NCBI RefSeq assembly: GCF_023824195.1
Contig: NZ_CP085442.1
Coordinates: forward strand, 4,797,501-4,861,500
Direction: 5' to 3'
DNA: 64,000 nucleotides
DNA from: Priestia megaterium
GTDB lineage: Bacteria > Bacillota > Bacilli > Bacillales > Bacillaceae_H
Shown: positions 44,574 through 54,100 of the stretch, piece after piece
Numbering within the stretch: the first letter of the stretch is position 1
Layout: every line of letters begins with the position of its first letter
Program-made: the position numbers and the translations under genes
The notes under the pieces: generated by a model
Seen by the model: the letters and a program-made list of their open reading frames with translations, nothing else
The model's database searches: none
Told to the model about the DNA's origin: nothing

Positions 44574-44690
44574 GGTTTACTTGCCATCTTTTCTCGTAAA
44601 CTCGTTAAAAAAATTGGTATATAAAGATAAATGTAAATTTTTAAAATATTTCATTTTATTATCATAACATGGCTACCACTGTTTTTTAAT

Positions 44691-44729
44691 AAAAAAAAGA
44701 CAATTTCACCGAAATGAAATTGCCTTTTT
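44691..44729 (-). terminator. Terminator of the 2-hydroxyacid dehydrogenase gene
   Basis: GGCAATTTCATTT and GAAATTGTC pair on the minus strand, followed by a run of T residues. Confidence 0.85.
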
Positions 44730-44732
44730 CCA

Positions 44733-45722
44733 CTATGATTTTTTCGCAAACGCTTCTTTATTTACAATTGTAATAGGAGACTCGTTTGTGAGAACTGCTT
44801 TAATGTTTTTTACGCATAAAGAAATCATTTCCGTGCGCGTTTCGATACTCGCACTGCCGATATGAGGAAGAGCTACAACATTAGGCAATTGAAGAAGAGG
44901 GTGAGAAGCAGAGATAGGCTCTTGATCGAATACATCCAAGCCAGCTCCAGCAATTTCACCGGATTGAATCGCATGTAACAATGCTTGCTCATCAACCACT
45001 GCTCCTCTTGAAGCATTAATAAAAATCGCAGTTGTTTTCATCTGTTCAAATGCTGATGCATTAAATAAATGTTTGGTTTCGTCCGTTAACGGTGTCAAAC
45101 AAATAACAAAATCAGATCGTTCAAGCAGCTCATTTAACTCACAGTAAACTGCATCGAGCTTTTTTTCTGCTTGAAGGTTGCGGCTTCGATTGTGGTACAA
45201 GATTTCCATATCAAAACCTGTAGCACGTTTCGCAAGCGTCTCTCCAATTTTCCCCATTCCAACAATACCTAATGTTTTATGATGAACATCTCTACCTGCT
45301 AACAAAAATGGACTCCAGCTTTTCCACTGATTTTCTTTCACATATCCAGCAGCTTCTACTAAACGTCTAGCTACACTCATTAATAAACCAAACGTTAAAT
45401 CTGCTGTTGTATCAGATAAAACATCGGGCGTATTAGAAACGATAATTCCTCGTTCAGTTGCCGCTTCTACGTCAATATTATCGAATCCGACCGCCAAGTT
45501 AGCTACAAGCTTTAAATGAGGAGCTTGCGTAAGCAATTCACTGTCAATACGATCTGACAGCATTGTTAATAGAGCATGTGCGTGCTTAGCTTTTTCACAA
45601 AGCAGCTCATGAGGGACTGCCTCATCTTCTTTATCCCACATTTCCACATTCGCTACTGCCTTTAAAGGTTCGATTAATTCATTCGGTATTTTTCTCGTAA
45701 TAAATACAAACGGCTTGTCCAT
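44733..45722 (-). CDS. D-2-hydroxyacid dehydrogenase (glyoxylate/hydroxypyruvate reductase type)
   Basis: This 329-residue NAD(P)-dependent dehydrogenase has LGIVGMGKIGETLAKRA as nucleotide site, VANLAVGFDNIDV with the substrate contact, INASRGAVVDEQAL carrying the catalytic Arg, a Glu in DVFDQEP and PHIGSAS with the catalytic His. The pattern best fits glyoxylate/hydroxypyruvate or D-glycerate reductases; exact substrate and cofactor are uncertain. GGTGG lies upstream of the ATG. It is monocistronic, between hom and yutH. Confidence 0.88.
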   Translation of the reverse strand: MDKPFVFITRKIPNELIEPLKAVANVEMWDKEDEAVPHELLCEKAKHAHALLTMLSDRIDSELLTQAPHLKLVANLAVGFDNIDVEAATERGIIVSNTPDVLSDTTADLTFGLLMSVARRLVEAAGYVKENQWKSWSPFLLAGRDVHHKTLGIVGMGKIGETLAKRATGFDMEILYHNRSRNLQAEKKLDAVYCELNELLERSDFVICLTPLTDETKHLFNASAFEQMKTTAIFINASRGAVVDEQALLHAIQSGEIAGAGLDVFDQEPISASHPLLQLPNVVALPHIGSASIETRTEMISLCVKNIKAVLTNESPITIVNKEAFAKKS

Positions 45723-45839
45723 ATGTACGCCACCTCTTTATCCTTTTTAAACTGCATGCACAAAAACAAAATAGAAAAACGGGTTTGGATTATCCAACAC
45801 CTATTTTTCTATTTTATCATATTCTATAGTAATCGCTTT

Positions 45840-46841
45840 TTAATGAATCCATGTTAATTCAGGAATGTGATAACGAGACGTTGAAATACCCACCGACTGG
45901 TAAAAGCGCTTCAGAAAAGCTTCGTAGTGAGAAGAATGAGCTAATACTCCTTCCAGCTTCTCATAATACTTTTGTTTTTGCCGCTCATCTTGTACACTGT
46001 AGTACCCTTCAATTACCTCAAAATAATGAACAGGAAAAAGAAGTCTAGCATATAACAGTCTCCATGAAAAAGAAGAAAGCGGATTTACCTTTTCGTATTC
46101 ACTTAAAAACTGATGCATGTGCCTTTCATCGACAGCGTATGTTAATAAATATTGTTCCCTTATATATTCAGCTATATCTCTGCTCGGATGATCGAAGACC
46201 CAATCTGCTGGGAGCTTGTAAACGTAGTCCTCCCCCCATGTTTTTTGCCCAAACCGATGATGACAAATCGTCGCAGCGTCAACTGAACGAGGCAAATCGT
46301 CAATTTCCGTGTCTACTAGGTATTGAATAGCATTTTCCGTTAATCCTAGGTAATAAGGAAAAGTTTCTAAAAAACGTTTTTCCATCTCTTGATTAGGCAA
46401 AGCACGTAATCTTCCATACCAAAATTGCTCCATCTGGTCGAGACGCTTCTCCCACATGGACTTCCATTGCCCTAGCCGGTTTGCTTTTTCCACTTCATAA
46501 GGAAACAGCCTCCCTTTTTGATGAAAAACAGCTAGCTCGTGCCCAGGTGAAAAATTGGGGTTTTTCTCTTCCGCAAGACAGCGGCAAATGATAAATTTTT
46601 CAGTTTCAGTTTCTGTAATCATTTCACCATTCAAATTAGGCATAAATGTTGCCACATGGCGATCACCTTGCCCCATCAGAAATTGACTCATTTGATATAG
46701 TTCATTTAACTCGTCTTGTTCCATTTGCTTTACATTAATGATTGTATATAAAATATCTCGATACTGAAAACCTTCAAATTTACCAACGGGCATAAATTCA
46801 TTTGGACGTAATCCGTAGTGCTCATAAATGGTTTGTATCAT
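45840..46841 (-). CDS. yutH: Spore coat-associated kinase-like protein (YutH)
   Basis: This 333-residue protein of the CotS/YutH group has a divergent aminoglycoside-phosphotransferase-like fold. The region ATICHHRFGQKTWGEDYVYKLPADWVFDHPSRD contains the remnant of the kinase catalytic and metal segments, with D in DHPSRD. YutH is associated with the spore coat in B. subtilis. ATG 46841 behind GAGAGGG is preferred; the first Met of the frame at 46859 lies in the ribosome site. No kinase activity can be claimed. Confidence 0.85.
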   Translation of the reverse strand: MIQTIYEHYGLRPNEFMPVGKFEGFQYRDILYTIINVKQMEQDELNELYQMSQFLMGQGDRHVATFMPNLNGEMITETETEKFIICRCLAEEKNPNFSPGHELAVFHQKGRLFPYEVEKANRLGQWKSMWEKRLDQMEQFWYGRLRALPNQEMEKRFLETFPYYLGLTENAIQYLVDTEIDDLPRSVDAATICHHRFGQKTWGEDYVYKLPADWVFDHPSRDIAEYIREQYLLTYAVDERHMHQFLSEYEKVNPLSSFSWRLLYARLLFPVHYFEVIEGYYSVQDERQKQKYYEKLEGVLAHSSHYEAFLKRFYQSVGISTSRYHIPELTWIH

Positions 46842-47017
46842 TTTAATCCCTCTCTTCATTCATTCAAGAAATTATATGATGGAAAACAACATTACTTGTC
46901 ATAATATTTACGGAGGAATGAATAGATTAGAAATACACCATTTATAGTTATTTACTCCGGGTTAGTAGTATGAAACAACTTTAGACTTAAAAATATATAG
47001 AAAACAGGTGATGATAC

Positions 47018-47518
47018 TTGGAGAAAAAACATACACAAAGTGAGTTAGAAAAAAAAGCAAGAGAATGGTTAATAGAACGCGGCGTGGCTCTTACAGACAT
47101 TGCTGAACTGGTCTATTACTTGCAAAAAAAGTATCACCCAAACTTAACAATCGAAGACTGTTTATATAACGTTGAGCGCGTCATTTCTAAACGAGAAGTT
47201 CAAAATGCTATTTTAACGGGTATTCAATTAGATGTCCTCACGGAAAAAAAAGTTATTGAGCCGCCTCTGTTGGATATTCTTGAGAAAGACGAAGGTTTAT
47301 ACGGTATCGACGAGATTTTAGCATTATCGATTGTAAATGTGTACGGATCAATCGGCTTTACCAATTACGGGTATATTGATAAACAAAAGCCAGGTATTCT
47401 AGAACGATTAAACGATAAATCGACTGGAGAGTGCCATACTTTCTTAGATGATTTAGTAGGCGCAATTGCCGCCGCTGCTTCTAGCCGGTTAGCGCATCGG
47501 GCTGCCAGTCAAGAATAG
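47018..47518 (+). CDS. yutG: Phosphatidylglycerophosphatase A-like protein (YutG)
   Basis: This 166-residue soluble protein of the PgpA-related YutG family has VYYLQKKYHPNLTIEDC and NVYGSIGFTNYGYIDK. It may dephosphorylate phosphatidylglycerophosphate or a related substrate; the Bacillus proteins lack the membrane helices of E. coli PgpA. Translation starts at TTG 47018 behind AGGTGA. The length equals the B. subtilis protein. It converges with yutF. Confidence 0.85.
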   Translation: MEKKHTQSELEKKAREWLIERGVALTDIAELVYYLQKKYHPNLTIEDCLYNVERVISKREVQNAILTGIQLDVLTEKKVIEPPLLDILEKDEGLYGIDEILALSIVNVYGSIGFTNYGYIDKQKPGILERLNDKSTGECHTFLDDLVGAIAAAASSRLAHRAASQE

Positions 47519-47529
47519 GTTCTAAAAAC

Positions 47530-47556
47530 AAAAAAAGCTGTCAATTGACAGCTTTT
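47530..47556. terminator. Bidirectional terminator between yutG and yutF
   Basis: AAAAAGCTGTCAA and TTGACAGCTTTTT form an uninterrupted palindrome. Confidence 0.92.
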
Positions 47557-48326
47557 TAAATTCGCTCCATCCACTCTTTTAGTGAATCTACCGTATAAGT
47601 TGGCTTTTTCTCATATCCTTCTAGTAACTCTCTTGTTGTTACCCCTGTATGGACTAATAATGTATCTAAGCCTGCATTCATCCCTGCTAAAATATCTGTA
47701 TCATAATAATCACCAATCATGATTGTTTCTTCTTTTGGCGTACCGATGACTTCAAGGGCTTGCTCCATAATAATACTTTCTGGTTTGCCAATAAATACTG
47801 GATTTGTTTGAGTAGAAACCGTAATAACGGACGTGATAGATCCATTACCAGGCAGTAGGCCTCTTTCAGTAGGAATCGCAATATCTCCGTTCGTTGAAAC
47901 AAAAAAGGCGCCGTTTCGAACGTTTAAACATGCTTTTGCTAATTTTTCATATGTAATTTCTTGATCCAAACCAACAACTACAAAATCCGTATCTTCCTCT
48001 TCAATGGTAAATCCTTTTTCAAGCAACGCATGTCGGATTCCTTCTCCACCAATTACATAAGCTGAAGCATTTGCTTTGCGTTCATGCAAATAATTAGCTG
48101 TTGCCTGACTTGTTGTAAAAACTTGCTCTTCTGTTGCAGGAATGCCAAATGCCTCTAGCTTTTCAGCTACTTTATCAGGCGTTTTTGTTGAGTTGTTTGT
48201 TACAAATAAATAAGGAATTCCTTTTTCCTTTAATTTAATAACAAAATCACGTGCCTCGGCAATTAGCTCTGTTCCTTTGTACATTGTTCCGTCTAAATCA
48301 ATCAAATATCCTTTATATTCCTTCAT
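47556..48326 (-). CDS. yutF: HAD-family sugar-phosphate phosphatase, NagD-like (YutF)
   Basis: This 256-residue HAD hydrolase of subclass IIA has motif I GYLIDLDGTMYKG at the N-terminus, motif II FVTNNST, the Lys in FIGKPES and motif IV MIGDYYDTDILAG. The cap domain lies between motifs II and III. It is a phosphatase of broad specificity, matching B. subtilis YutF in length. ATG 48326 behind GAAAGGAGA is used; the frame opens at 48365. Confidence 0.92.
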   Translation of the reverse strand: MKEYKGYLIDLDGTMYKGTELIAEARDFVIKLKEKGIPYLFVTNNSTKTPDKVAEKLEAFGIPATEEQVFTTSQATANYLHERKANASAYVIGGEGIRHALLEKGFTIEEEDTDFVVVGLDQEITYEKLAKACLNVRNGAFFVSTNGDIAIPTERGLLPGNGSITSVITVSTQTNPVFIGKPESIIMEQALEVIGTPKEETIMIGDYYDTDILAGMNAGLDTLLVHTGVTTRELLEGYEKKPTYTVDSLKEWMERI

Positions 48327-48397
48327 GTTGTGTGATCTCCTTTCAAGTGTCATACTTGAAATCATAGCTTATTTTTTATACTACTACAACTTTGTCT

Positions 48398-48835
48398 TTA
48401 GTTACGAAAAGCAGACACAGGTCCTAATTCTGTTTCTAGGTATGTCCTTACGCGCTCTGAAAATGCTGCCAATACGTCTTTATGCTGCATCACTTTTTGA
48501 TAAATATCCTGATGATTAACATCCACATATTCTTGAACAAGGCTTTTACGCAATTGAACGATCTCTTTTAATGGCGTTTCTTCCTCTTTTTTAACCACTT
48601 TCTCATCAACTAAAATGTCAATGATATCGTCGTAACTGCCTGGATCTCTCATAATAAATCCATCAATCATTGCATTCCCTACATCTAAAACGTTTTCAAT
48701 TAAAAGATGTACAATTCTCTCTAATGCCTTTTTCTCTATTTCTGTGTTCCAGCTCGAATGCTCAGTGAACAAACGAACATGTTCATCAAAAAAACCAAGC
48801 GTGGCTTCTATTTTTTCACGATCTACAAAGTACAT
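48398..48835 (-). CDS. yutE: HepT-like (DUF86) HEPN protein YutE, catalytic His replaced
   Basis: This 145-residue helical protein of the DUF86/HepT family belongs to the HEPN group, whose toxic members cleave RNA with an Rx4H motif (RNxLVH). Here the equivalent segment is RKSLVQEY (residues 96-103), so His is Gln101. No MntA-type nucleotidyltransferase antitoxin gene is adjacent. It is likely a non-toxic, domesticated member, although this is inference. TAGGGAGG precedes the ATG. It sits in the conserved yutF-yutE-yutD cluster as in B. subtilis. Confidence 0.85.
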   Translation of the reverse strand: MYFVDREKIEATLGFFDEHVRLFTEHSSWNTEIEKKALERIVHLLIENVLDVGNAMIDGFIMRDPGSYDDIIDILVDEKVVKKEEETPLKEIVQLRKSLVQEYVDVNHQDIYQKVMQHKDVLAAFSERVRTYLETELGPVSAFRN

Positions 48836-48997
48836 ATTATTTCCTCCCTAGTTGTCAGCTCTCTATAAATCTTTTTTCATAAACAAACGGGGTTCCTGTT
48901 CTATTTTATCATGACCCATTATCCATTTGATAAATTCATTTTTGTTTTTGACCTTATTTGATATGATACAAATACAACCTACGAAAGGAGTATACCT

Positions 48998-49264
48998 ATG
49001 AGCGAACGCTTTTATCTATATGACGATGTTGTATCTACAAAGACCCGGTTTGTCAGCTTTATGGGCGAAAATCAACGATTTGATTTAGCTATTATCCAAA
49101 CCGACCGTTATTATGGCAAACAAGTTGTTCTTGATATTCAAGGAGGACGTTTTGCCATTATTGGTCAAGATGACCTTGAAGAACCAAACTATCTTGAAGA
49201 AGTATTTAAATTAAACAATGAAGACGGTCAGGAACTTCGTGAATTTTTATATGAAATGATCTAA
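48998..49264 (+). CDS. DUF3055 family protein
   Basis: This 88-residue soluble acidic protein has the characteristic start SERFYLYDDVVSTKTRFVSF and a YYGKQVVLDIQGGRFAIIG beta-rich middle. I recognise it as DUF3055, a Bacillus family without known function. AAGGAG precedes the ATG and a terminator follows. It is a single-gene unit convergent with yutD. Confidence 0.82.
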   Translation: MSERFYLYDDVVSTKTRFVSFMGENQRFDLAIIQTDRYYGKQVVLDIQGGRFAIIGQDDLEEPNYLEEVFKLNNEDGQELREFLYEMI

Positions 49265-49316
49265 AAAAAAAGGCAGCGTGAAGGACAATTAGTGTCTTCG
49301 GCTTGCCTTTTTTTAC
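49263..49316. terminator. Bidirectional terminator between DUF3055 gene and yutD
   Basis: AAAAAAGGCA and TGCCTTTTTT enclose an inner GAAGGACA/TGTCTTC stem. Confidence 0.85.
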
Positions 49317-49588
49317 TTATGGACTTTTTTTAAGACAAAATACGCACAGCCAAAATTACAATATTCATGTAAATAGTCCTGAAGCGTACTAATCTTCGTA
49401 TCATACGTTGCCTTTTGATTTCGGTCATCAAAAAAGCCTCGCAGTCGAAGCTGATTGTATCCCCAATCTCCCACAATATAGTCATAGCGGCTCAGCACAT
49501 CGATAAAGCGACCTCTAAACGCCTCTTCATTAAATGCCTCGCGCTCATCTTTTAATACTTCATAACAAATATTATTGATACAGACCAT
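49313..49588 (-). CDS. yutD: DUF1027 family protein (YutD)
   Basis: This 91-residue soluble protein with FRGRFIDVLSRYDYIVGDWGYNQLRLRGFF, split by conserved Tyr/Asp/Trp, matches the YutD/DUF1027 family. Its C-terminus, YLHEYCNFGCAYFVLKK, contains two Cys. Function is unknown; it is conserved beside yutE in Bacillus. GAGGTG precedes the ATG. Confidence 0.85.
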   Translation of the reverse strand: MVCINNICYEVLKDEREAFNEEAFRGRFIDVLSRYDYIVGDWGYNQLRLRGFFDDRNQKATYDTKISTLQDYLHEYCNFGCAYFVLKKVHK

Positions 49589-49784
49589 TGCTCACACCTC
49601 TTCTCTTAAAATTTACCATACCATAATTATGATGATGAAACCATCAATTAACATGAAATTTTTCACGTATAAGCAGCACTCTAATCCTGTAGGAGTTTTA
49701 TCGGTATACCTACTGATCTTTTATGCTCCACATGAAGGTTCGCCGGTTTACCTGGCGTACGATATTTAATTACAGGAGGTGGAA

Positions 49785-50426
49785 ATGGTGAAAAAATCTA
49801 TTCTTGGAATCGCTTTGATAACAAGTATTTTAACCATCGGCTGTCAAAATAAAAACACAGCTGAAAATGAAAATTTATCACCAAACAACCCAGATGCCAT
49901 TAATGTAAACGAGCCTAATCATTATTATAATCCAAATAATAATACCGGCACAAATTATGGATATGTCCGATACACTAAAAACACAAATGAACAAAATTCC
50001 AATATGAACCAAGTAGGAACATTTAATCGAGAAGAAGCAGCCGACAATATTAGTAAACTGAGCACCGCTATTCCAAATATTAAGCAAGCCGCTACGCTAG
50101 TAACCGATAAAGATGTGCTTGTTGCTTATAAAACAGATGCTAAAAATAGGAATAACGCAGCCGATCAGGTAAAACGTACAGCTATGTCTGTAGTTCCTCG
50201 TTATTATCATGTATACGTCTCAGATAATCCGAAACATATGGACCAAATCGAAAATATTAGTGAAATGAATACGCAAACGAATGATGCTAGAAAACGAATC
50301 GATGGAGTTATTCAACAAATGCTACAATCTCCCCAAGGGCGTAAAATGAACGGCGGAGAAGATGCAAACGGTAGAGAGAAAAACGAATTGAATGAATCGA
50401 TGACGGACAAAGATATGGTGGAATAA
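49785..50426 (+). CDS. yutC: YhcN/YlaJ family sporulation lipoprotein (YutC-like)
   Basis: This lipoprotein precursor of about 213 residues has a signal peptide ending in lipobox LTIGC, an Asn-rich linker and a YhcN/YlaJ domain with VLVAYKTDAKNRNN and VVPRYYHVYVSDN. Members are spore-associated lipoproteins in Bacillus. ATG 49785 is 5 bp behind AGGAGG, and GTG 49788 is an alternative. B. subtilis YutC occupies the same place before lipA. The plus-strand transcript runs into the repeat-borne terminator. Confidence 0.85.
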   Translation: MVKKSILGIALITSILTIGCQNKNTAENENLSPNNPDAINVNEPNHYYNPNNNTGTNYGYVRYTKNTNEQNSNMNQVGTFNREEAADNISKLSTAIPNIKQAATLVTDKDVLVAYKTDAKNRNNAADQVKRTAMSVVPRYYHVYVSDNPKHMDQIENISEMNTQTNDARKRIDGVIQQMLQSPQGRKMNGGEDANGREKNELNESMTDKDMVE

Positions 50427-50458
50427 ACGAAACAGATAAAATCTAAGTTCACCGTAAC

Positions 50459-50549
50459 AAAAAAACGAACCACTAATCAAACAGTTTGATTAGTGGTTCG
50501 TTTTTCACTTCGGCTAAACTACTTTTGTTCCAGTCTCTTTTTACCTTAT
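50459..50549 (-). repeat. Dispersed repeat copy 2 containing the lipA terminator
   Basis: ACGAACCACTAATCAAAC and its complement form a 17-18 bp stem with hardly any loop. Downstream flanks match the copy after pgi base for base in most positions (75 of 84 from 50461 to 50544). The stem is perfect here but has mismatches in copy 1. Confidence 0.85.
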
Positions 50550-51445
50550 TTGCTTTCTTGTGCTTTGTTTTTTGCAGCAGCGTTAACTTGCTCATCTGCA
50601 TGGTAAGAAGAACGTACAAGAGGACCTGCTTCAACATGGCTGAATCCTTTTGATAAAGCAATCTCTTTTAGCTCTTCAAACTCATTTGGATGGTAATATT
50701 TCTGAACTTTTATGTGCTTTTTAGTTGGCTGCAGATATTGCCCTAGCGTCATAATATCTACGTTATTCGCACGCAAGTCATCCATCGTTTCAATAATTTC
50801 TTCTTTTGTTTCCCCTAGACCAAGCATGATACTTGATTTTGTTGGGATATCCGGCTGCATTTCTTTTGCACGGCGAAGGAACTCAAGAGAACGCTCATAT
50901 TTAGCACGAGCACGAACACGAGGCGTAAGGCTGCGTACTGTTTCAATATTATGGTTTAGAATATCAGGACGTGCGTCCATTACAATACGTAAGTTCTCTT
51001 CCACACCGCCCATATCAGAAGGCAATACTTCAATTGTTGTAAATGGATTTTTACGACGAATCGCACGAATTGTTTCAGCTAATACGCTTGCTCCTCCGTC
51101 TTTTAAATCATCGCGAGCTACTACTGTAATAACCGCATGTTTTAAGTTCATTAGCTGAACAGAATCTGCTACGCGTTCTGGCTCTTCTAAATCTAATTCT
51201 GTTGGTAAACCTGTCTTAACCGCGCAAAAACGACAGGCACGTGTACATACTTCTCCTAAAATCATAAAAGTTGCCGTACGACGAACAGCCCAACACTCAT
51301 GAATATTCGGACATCTTGCTTCTTCACAAACTGTATGAAGGTTTTTCTCACGCATCATTTTCTTTAAGCCTGTGTAATTTTCGTTTGTGTTTAGCTTAAT
51401 CTTCAGCCACTCGGGTTTGCGGACATGCTCTTCTTTTGTTGCCAT
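50546..51445 (-). CDS. lipA: Lipoyl synthase
   Basis: This 299-residue radical-SAM enzyme inserts sulfur at C6 and C8 of protein-bound octanoate. It has the auxiliary cluster motif [12 protein letters not shown] and the radical-[11 protein letters not shown], plus the C-terminal RSSYHADE typical of LipA. It depends on Fe-S assembly, provided by the SUF system in this window. GGTGG precedes the ATG. A possible promoter is at 51501-51529. Its 3' end lies inside a dispersed repeat. Confidence 0.97.
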   Translation of the reverse strand: MATKEEHVRKPEWLKIKLNTNENYTGLKKMMREKNLHTVCEEARCPNIHECWAVRRTATFMILGEVCTRACRFCAVKTGLPTELDLEEPERVADSVQLMNLKHAVITVVARDDLKDGGASVLAETIRAIRRKNPFTTIEVLPSDMGGVEENLRIVMDARPDILNHNIETVRSLTPRVRARAKYERSLEFLRRAKEMQPDIPTKSSIMLGLGETKEEIIETMDDLRANNVDIMTLGQYLQPTKKHIKVQKYYHPNEFEELKEIALSKGFSHVEAGPLVRSSYHADEQVNAAAKNKAQESK

Positions 51446-51761
51446 ATTATCAACTCCACCAATCTAGAAAATGTCTATAACCTATATGCTTAATTTTAAC
51501 TACATATTAAAAACATAACTATATGTCACTTTATCATAAAAAAGTGAGATTCGACAAGTTGTCTGCTCTTTATTTCCCTCAGTTTTCTTCTATTTCCCAT
51601 CCAAATGTGTGCGTTTTCATCCTCCGTATAATTTCCATTTATCTTCTGAATAAAATTCTTTAAAAAAGTTTTGAAGCGATTTCCATTAATTAATATTTAT
51701 GAAATCTTTTTTCTCGCTGCAAACTAGTGTTACACACTATTTTTAGAAAGGGGGAAACACG
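51446..51761. other. Divergent promoter region lipA-lytH
   Basis: About 315 bp without a gene. On the minus strand GTGACA (51524-51529) and TATGTA (51501-51506) are 17 bp apart and may drive lipA. No clear sporulation sigma-factor promoter was recognised for lytH. Confidence 0.45.
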
Positions 51762-52763
51762 ATGCGCAAAACGATTATCTTACTTTTTATGTTCATCTCT
51801 ATATTCACAGGATGGCACCACGTAACAGCTGAATCTTCAGCAGATCAAGAAAAAATACTTATTCAAAAGAGATTAGAGCTGTATAAACAAATGGAAGCCG
51901 CTACTACGATTCCTTGGTATTACTTTGCTGGGATTGACCAGTATGAACGAAATATTCGACGCTCTCATAAAGATATTCCAAGAGAAAAAGGTGCGATCGC
52001 CATTTATTATCCTCCAGAAAAATGGTCAGGTTCTTTAAATCCAAATTTGGAAGATACAAACCCACTTACTATTTCTCTCCTAGGGGGGATGGGTAAAGAT
52101 GGGAACGGAGACAAAAAAGCAGACCAATTTAATGATGAAGATATGCTTTTTACAATAGCAGATTATATTCGGACGTTCGGGGTGTCCCAAGACTATATTA
52201 AAATTGCGCTTTGGAACTATTATCACCGCGCTAAAGCGGTTGATATTATTTTAGGGAATGCTAAAATTTTTCGCCATTACGGTCGCATTGATTTAAAAGG
52301 TTCTTCATTTCCTGTGCCTCTCCGTGCGAACTACAGTTATCGCAGTACATGGGGAGATGCGCGCGGCTGGGGTGGAAAACGAATTCATGAAGGAACAGAC
52401 ATTTTTGCAGATTACGGAGTTCCAGTAAAATCCCCTTGCTATGGCATTATTGAGCTTAAAGGATGGAATAAATATGGAGGCTGGCGAATCGGTATTCGTG
52501 ACCTTCATAATAATTATCACTATTTAGCACATTTAAGCGGATTTGCAAAAAATTTAAAAGTAGGACAAATTGTAGAACCAGGAACACTCATTGGCGGAGT
52601 AGGAAGTTCCGGTTATGGACCTCCTGGAACTTCTGGAAAATTCCCTCCTCACTTGCATTATGGAATGTATAAAGATAACGGCAAAAATGAGTGGTCGTTT
52701 GACCCATATCCTCAGTTAAGAACGTGGGAAAGAAATGATCGTTTAGAACTAAAGAAAAAATAA
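51762..52763 (+). CDS. lytH: M23 family L-Ala-D-Glu endopeptidase (LytH/YunA)
   Basis: This 333-residue exported protein has a signal peptide (residues 1-23). A central domain is followed by a C-terminal M23 zinc peptidase with RIHEGTDIFADYGVP (HxxxD) and PPHLHYGMY (HxH). LytH in B. subtilis trims peptide stems of spore cortex peptidoglycan under mother-cell control. GAAAGGGGG precedes the ATG. It is a single-gene unit with its own terminator. Confidence 0.92.
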   Translation: MRKTIILLFMFISIFTGWHHVTAESSADQEKILIQKRLELYKQMEAATTIPWYYFAGIDQYERNIRRSHKDIPREKGAIAIYYPPEKWSGSLNPNLEDTNPLTISLLGGMGKDGNGDKKADQFNDEDMLFTIADYIRTFGVSQDYIKIALWNYYHRAKAVDIILGNAKIFRHYGRIDLKGSSFPVPLRANYSYRSTWGDARGWGGKRIHEGTDIFADYGVPVKSPCYGIIELKGWNKYGGWRIGIRDLHNNYHYLAHLSGFAKNLKVGQIVEPGTLIGGVGSSGYGPPGTSGKFPPHLHYGMYKDNGKNEWSFDPYPQLRTWERNDRLELKKK

Positions 52764-52797
52764 AAAGCAGGAAGCTGATGCTTCCTGTTTTTTTATC
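52764..52797. terminator. Terminator of lytH
   Basis: GCAGGAAGC and GCTTCCTG form the stem around TGAT, followed by T7. Confidence 0.9.
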
Positions 52798-52824
52798 CTG
52801 ATGCTTTAAGTTAATATCATATTG

Positions 52825-53577
52825 TTAATTTTTCTTCGGAAGTTCAATTGCCGGAGAAGACGAATTTCCGCCGTTAAAATAGTCAGGAACATTTCCAGGG
52901 ATAACGGTCCCTCCTACCGGGATTGTAGCCGTAACGGTTGTTTTTCTCGTTGCAAAAGGGATAATGATTTGCATGTTTACTTTTACTTTGATAGATACTT
53001 CAAGAAACGCATTATTTATTCCATACTCCTCGATTTTCCGCACTACGTCTGTTTGAACGTCACCGATAGCATGAAACTTAACTGGAATCAGCGGACCTAG
53101 ATTTCCAAGCAGCGCATTATTAGTAGCTTGCCCAAGAGGAACTTGGTATACAATTCCTTGATTCCGCAACTTTTCATTTTTTTCAATACGAATATCTGTT
53201 GGAAGTTCAAGTGCATCTAAATTCCCTTTCTCTGCCTCTTTTAAATTAGCTTGAACAAATGACGTAGTTTGAGCTCTAACCCGATTTACAAGCGCTGTGT
53301 CAATTTTAGCTACTTGACCGTTAGGTGTAGATTCCACTTTAATGACATCTACATCTAGCTGATCGAGTACCTGTTTATTTACCGCTTTATTAATAACTAA
53401 AGTTGCAATCTCTTTTGTTTGTGCTTCAGCATATTTCATTAACGTCGGTTCAATCCCTCTATTAATTAGCCATAACCCTACACCCGTAGAAAGCATAAAA
53501 AAAAGAAAGGTGAGCAACAGAACGTAGCGAAAAGGAAGCGGGCCTTTTCTTGTTAATTTCCGACGAAGTTTAACCAA
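52825..53577 (-). CDS. yunB: Sporulation protein YunB
   Basis: This 250-residue protein has one N-terminal membrane helix (YVLLLTFLFFMLSTGVGLW) and a long extracytosolic domain with FHAIGDVQTDVVRKIEEYGINNAFLE-like segments. It matches YunB, needed for efficient spore formation in B. subtilis. The start is TTG 53577, 7 bp behind AAGGAGGG. Its molecular role is unknown. Confidence 0.88.
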   Translation of the reverse strand: MVKLRRKLTRKGPLPFRYVLLLTFLFFMLSTGVGLWLINRGIEPTLMKYAEAQTKEIATLVINKAVNKQVLDQLDVDVIKVESTPNGQVAKIDTALVNRVRAQTTSFVQANLKEAEKGNLDALELPTDIRIEKNEKLRNQGIVYQVPLGQATNNALLGNLGPLIPVKFHAIGDVQTDVVRKIEEYGINNAFLEVSIKVKVNMQIIIPFATRKTTVTATIPVGGTVIPGNVPDYFNGGNSSSPAIELPKKN

Positions 53578-53666
53578 AAAAAATCCCTCCTTACAAGCTA
53601 TATGTATGCATGTATACGGAGGTTCACGCTTCTTTTAAAAAGTTTTATCTTAAATTCTCCACTATA

Positions 53667-53969
53667 TTAAAGCATTTTCAATAAAGCATCTTTGCCAATT
53701 GTTCCTTTAAAAATCCCTCTTTTTTCAGCTTCAAGCGTTACAGATTCAAGCGGCGCTTCAAGAAGCTGCTCAATTGTACGTACACCTACAGCTCTTCCAG
53801 CTATTATTTGACGATCAGCTAATTTATCATTTAATAGACCTACGTCTAGTGCTCCGCACATAATGTACCCTTTATCTGATGAGATTGTTAACAGAGTTGT
53901 TTTTGGCAGCAATACGGTAACTGCATTAAACGTATGACCTTCAATTACGATAGGCGCTAAGGTAATCAT
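53667..53969 (-). CDS. yunC: DUF1805 family protein (YunC)
   Basis: This 100-residue protein shows LTISSDKGYIMCGALDVGLLNDKL and RAVGVRTIEQLL, typical of the DUF1805/YunC family, with a small alpha/beta fold and one conserved Cys in IMCGALD. Function is unknown. GGAGTG precedes the ATG. It follows yunB as in B. subtilis. Confidence 0.88.
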   Translation of the reverse strand: MITLAPIVIEGHTFNAVTVLLPKTTLLTISSDKGYIMCGALDVGLLNDKLADRQIIAGRAVGVRTIEQLLEAPLESVTLEAEKRGIFKGTIGKDALLKML

Positions 53970-54100
53970 AGTAACTCACTCCTTTCTTAATCAATTTATG
54001 ATTTTGAAAGAAAAAAGTGAGGTTTTACATATACTTTTCTACCTATTTGACGTTTATATTCCTTCTTCCTTATTTATATAAACTTTTATAGGACTCAGTG

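Noticed and set aside
44492..44732. Possible T-box or other riboswitch before hom
   Set aside because: The leader from the promoter to hom is only about 50 nt and contains no T-box core or terminator.
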